From contig NZ_CP094656.1 of the NCBI RefSeq assembly GCF_030643805.1, positions 1,240,001 through 1,304,000 on the forward strand: DNA of 64,000 nt, given 5' to 3'. The position numbers were made by a program, and so were the translations under genes. Origin of the DNA: Alkalihalobacillus sp. AL-G (GTDB taxonomy: Bacteria; Bacillota; Bacilli; Bacillales; Fictibacillaceae). The notes below the pieces were generated by a model. The model did not search any database. It had not been told where the DNA came from and saw nothing but the letters and a program-made list of their open reading frames with translations. Numbering within the stretch: the first letter of the stretch is position 1; each line of letters begins with the position of its first letter. Positions 63,515 to 64,000 of this stretch are shown here, piece after piece.

Positions 63515-64000
63515 AGAGGGCAGGGACACTTTGTTTCGTATGGCTGCTAATGATATTGAGCACAACCGGCTGCTGGAACCTGAGAGAACCAAATCAACTC
63601 GCATTCGTTTTGGGTACAGGGCTGGATTTAACAAAAGACGGTCAGTTGCAAATTAGTATTCAAATCGTGATACCCTCCGGTGTTGACGGTGGACAAGAAA
63701 GCGGCGGTGGAACCAAGGGAAAAAGTTTCCGTGTGATAAGTGCGACAGGAAAGAACGTTTACGATACGGTTCCAAGCTTTCAGGCGCAGCTATCGCGAAG
63801 TTTATTTCTCGGGCATCGCCGGATCATTCTCATCGGGCAACGGTTGGCCGAGCATGGAATAGGCAACTTGCTCGACGAGTTTATTCGCAATCCTCAATCG
63901 GAGCTGCGTTCAAGGATCTATGTCGTGAAAAACGGTCAAGCGAAAGATATCCTTTCTGCAGAGCCGATTTTCGAGCCGTTTACATCCACGGCACTCGTGC
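63511..64000 (+). CDS. Spore germinant receptor lipoprotein subunit C (GerAC family), 5' part
   Basis: The window ends inside this gene. 163 codons are visible: a signal peptide with lipobox STTGC and WNLREPNQLAFVLGTGLDL, then KSFRVISATGKNVYDTVPSFQAQLSRSLFLGHRRIILIGQ, the conserved GerAC domain 1. The ATG overlaps the A-subunit stop. The order A then C means the B subunit gene, if present, would follow outside the window. Confidence 0.9.
   Translation, partial: MKRAGTLCFVWLLMILSTTGCWNLREPNQLAFVLGTGLDLTKDGQLQISIQIVIPSGVDGGQESGGGTKGKSFRVISATGKNVYDTVPSFQAQLSRSLFLGHRRIILIGQRLAEHGIGNLLDEFIRNPQSELRSRIYVVKNGQAKDILSAEPIFEPFTSTALV

Overview
The window looks like a chromosomal segment of a low-GC, endospore-forming Bacillaceae. 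It carries a GerA-type germinant-receptor operon, an S-box (SAM) riboswitch, a T-box leader, strong AGGAGG-type ribosome sites with frequent TTG/GTG starts, LigD-type repair genes, and DUF4025, DUF3231 and CBO0543 small families typical of Bacillus relatives. No rRNA or tRNA gene was recognised. All family calls come from reading motifs and from memory; no database was searched.

Layout. 1-10.7 kb: a three-gene ABC-2 exporter; a ZIP metal transporter behind two MntR-like boxes; a TraB-family protein; a vanadium haloperoxidase; a cluster of tiny genes; and a divergent pair in which LigD polymerase and LigD ligase are separate genes. 11.0-15.3 kb: the most unusual block, a tight five-gene set. 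It has a DeoR-type HTH fused to a Cys-rich NosL-like domain, an FtsE/FtsX-like ABC pair, an exported coiled-coil protein resembling the CwlO/EnvC partner region but with no hydrolase domain, and an exported membrane-anchored SLH-like protein. Both exported proteins are predicted to begin with His after signal cleavage. About 0.9 kb of tiny genes is duplicated on the two sides of the repair genes plus this block (7.6-8.5 and 15.4-16.3 kb); the second copy is decayed.

16.7-25.8 kb: a polymorphic-toxin locus. A 1642-residue Rhs/YD-repeat exoprotein ends in a TNT-type NAD glycohydrolase domain and is followed by a small immunity candidate. Next come a broken serine recombinase, an IS110 element with a probable bridge-RNA region, then an orphan HNH-like toxin tip with a SUFU-type immunity gene. 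Related terminator and downstream repeats follow both immunity genes, as expected when a new toxin tip displaces an old one.

25.8-35.5 kb: an ArsR-type regulator lacking a normal start codon, a sigma-54 enhancer-binding protein, PepV dipeptidase, and a peptide-uptake operon (binding protein, two permeases, asparaginase) behind a textbook -24/-12 promoter; two 125-bp repeat copies lie inside this operon. 36-44 kb: gene remnants, a nitroreductase, and a GntR-controlled TRAP transporter with HMG-CoA-lyase-like and CaiB-type CoA-transferase genes, consistent with uptake and cleavage of a branched dicarboxylate. 44-50 kb: a nonsense-mutated isochorismatase-like gene and an S-box metNIQ-amidohydrolase operon whose leader holds six 52-bp hairpin repeats. 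50-56 kb: acetyltransferases, EamA and MATE transporters, a possible leader-peptide attenuator, and a flavin amine oxidase. 56-64 kb: a T-box-controlled divergent lysyl-tRNA synthetase, small membrane proteins, a DUF3231 protein, and the start of a ger operon that runs off the window.
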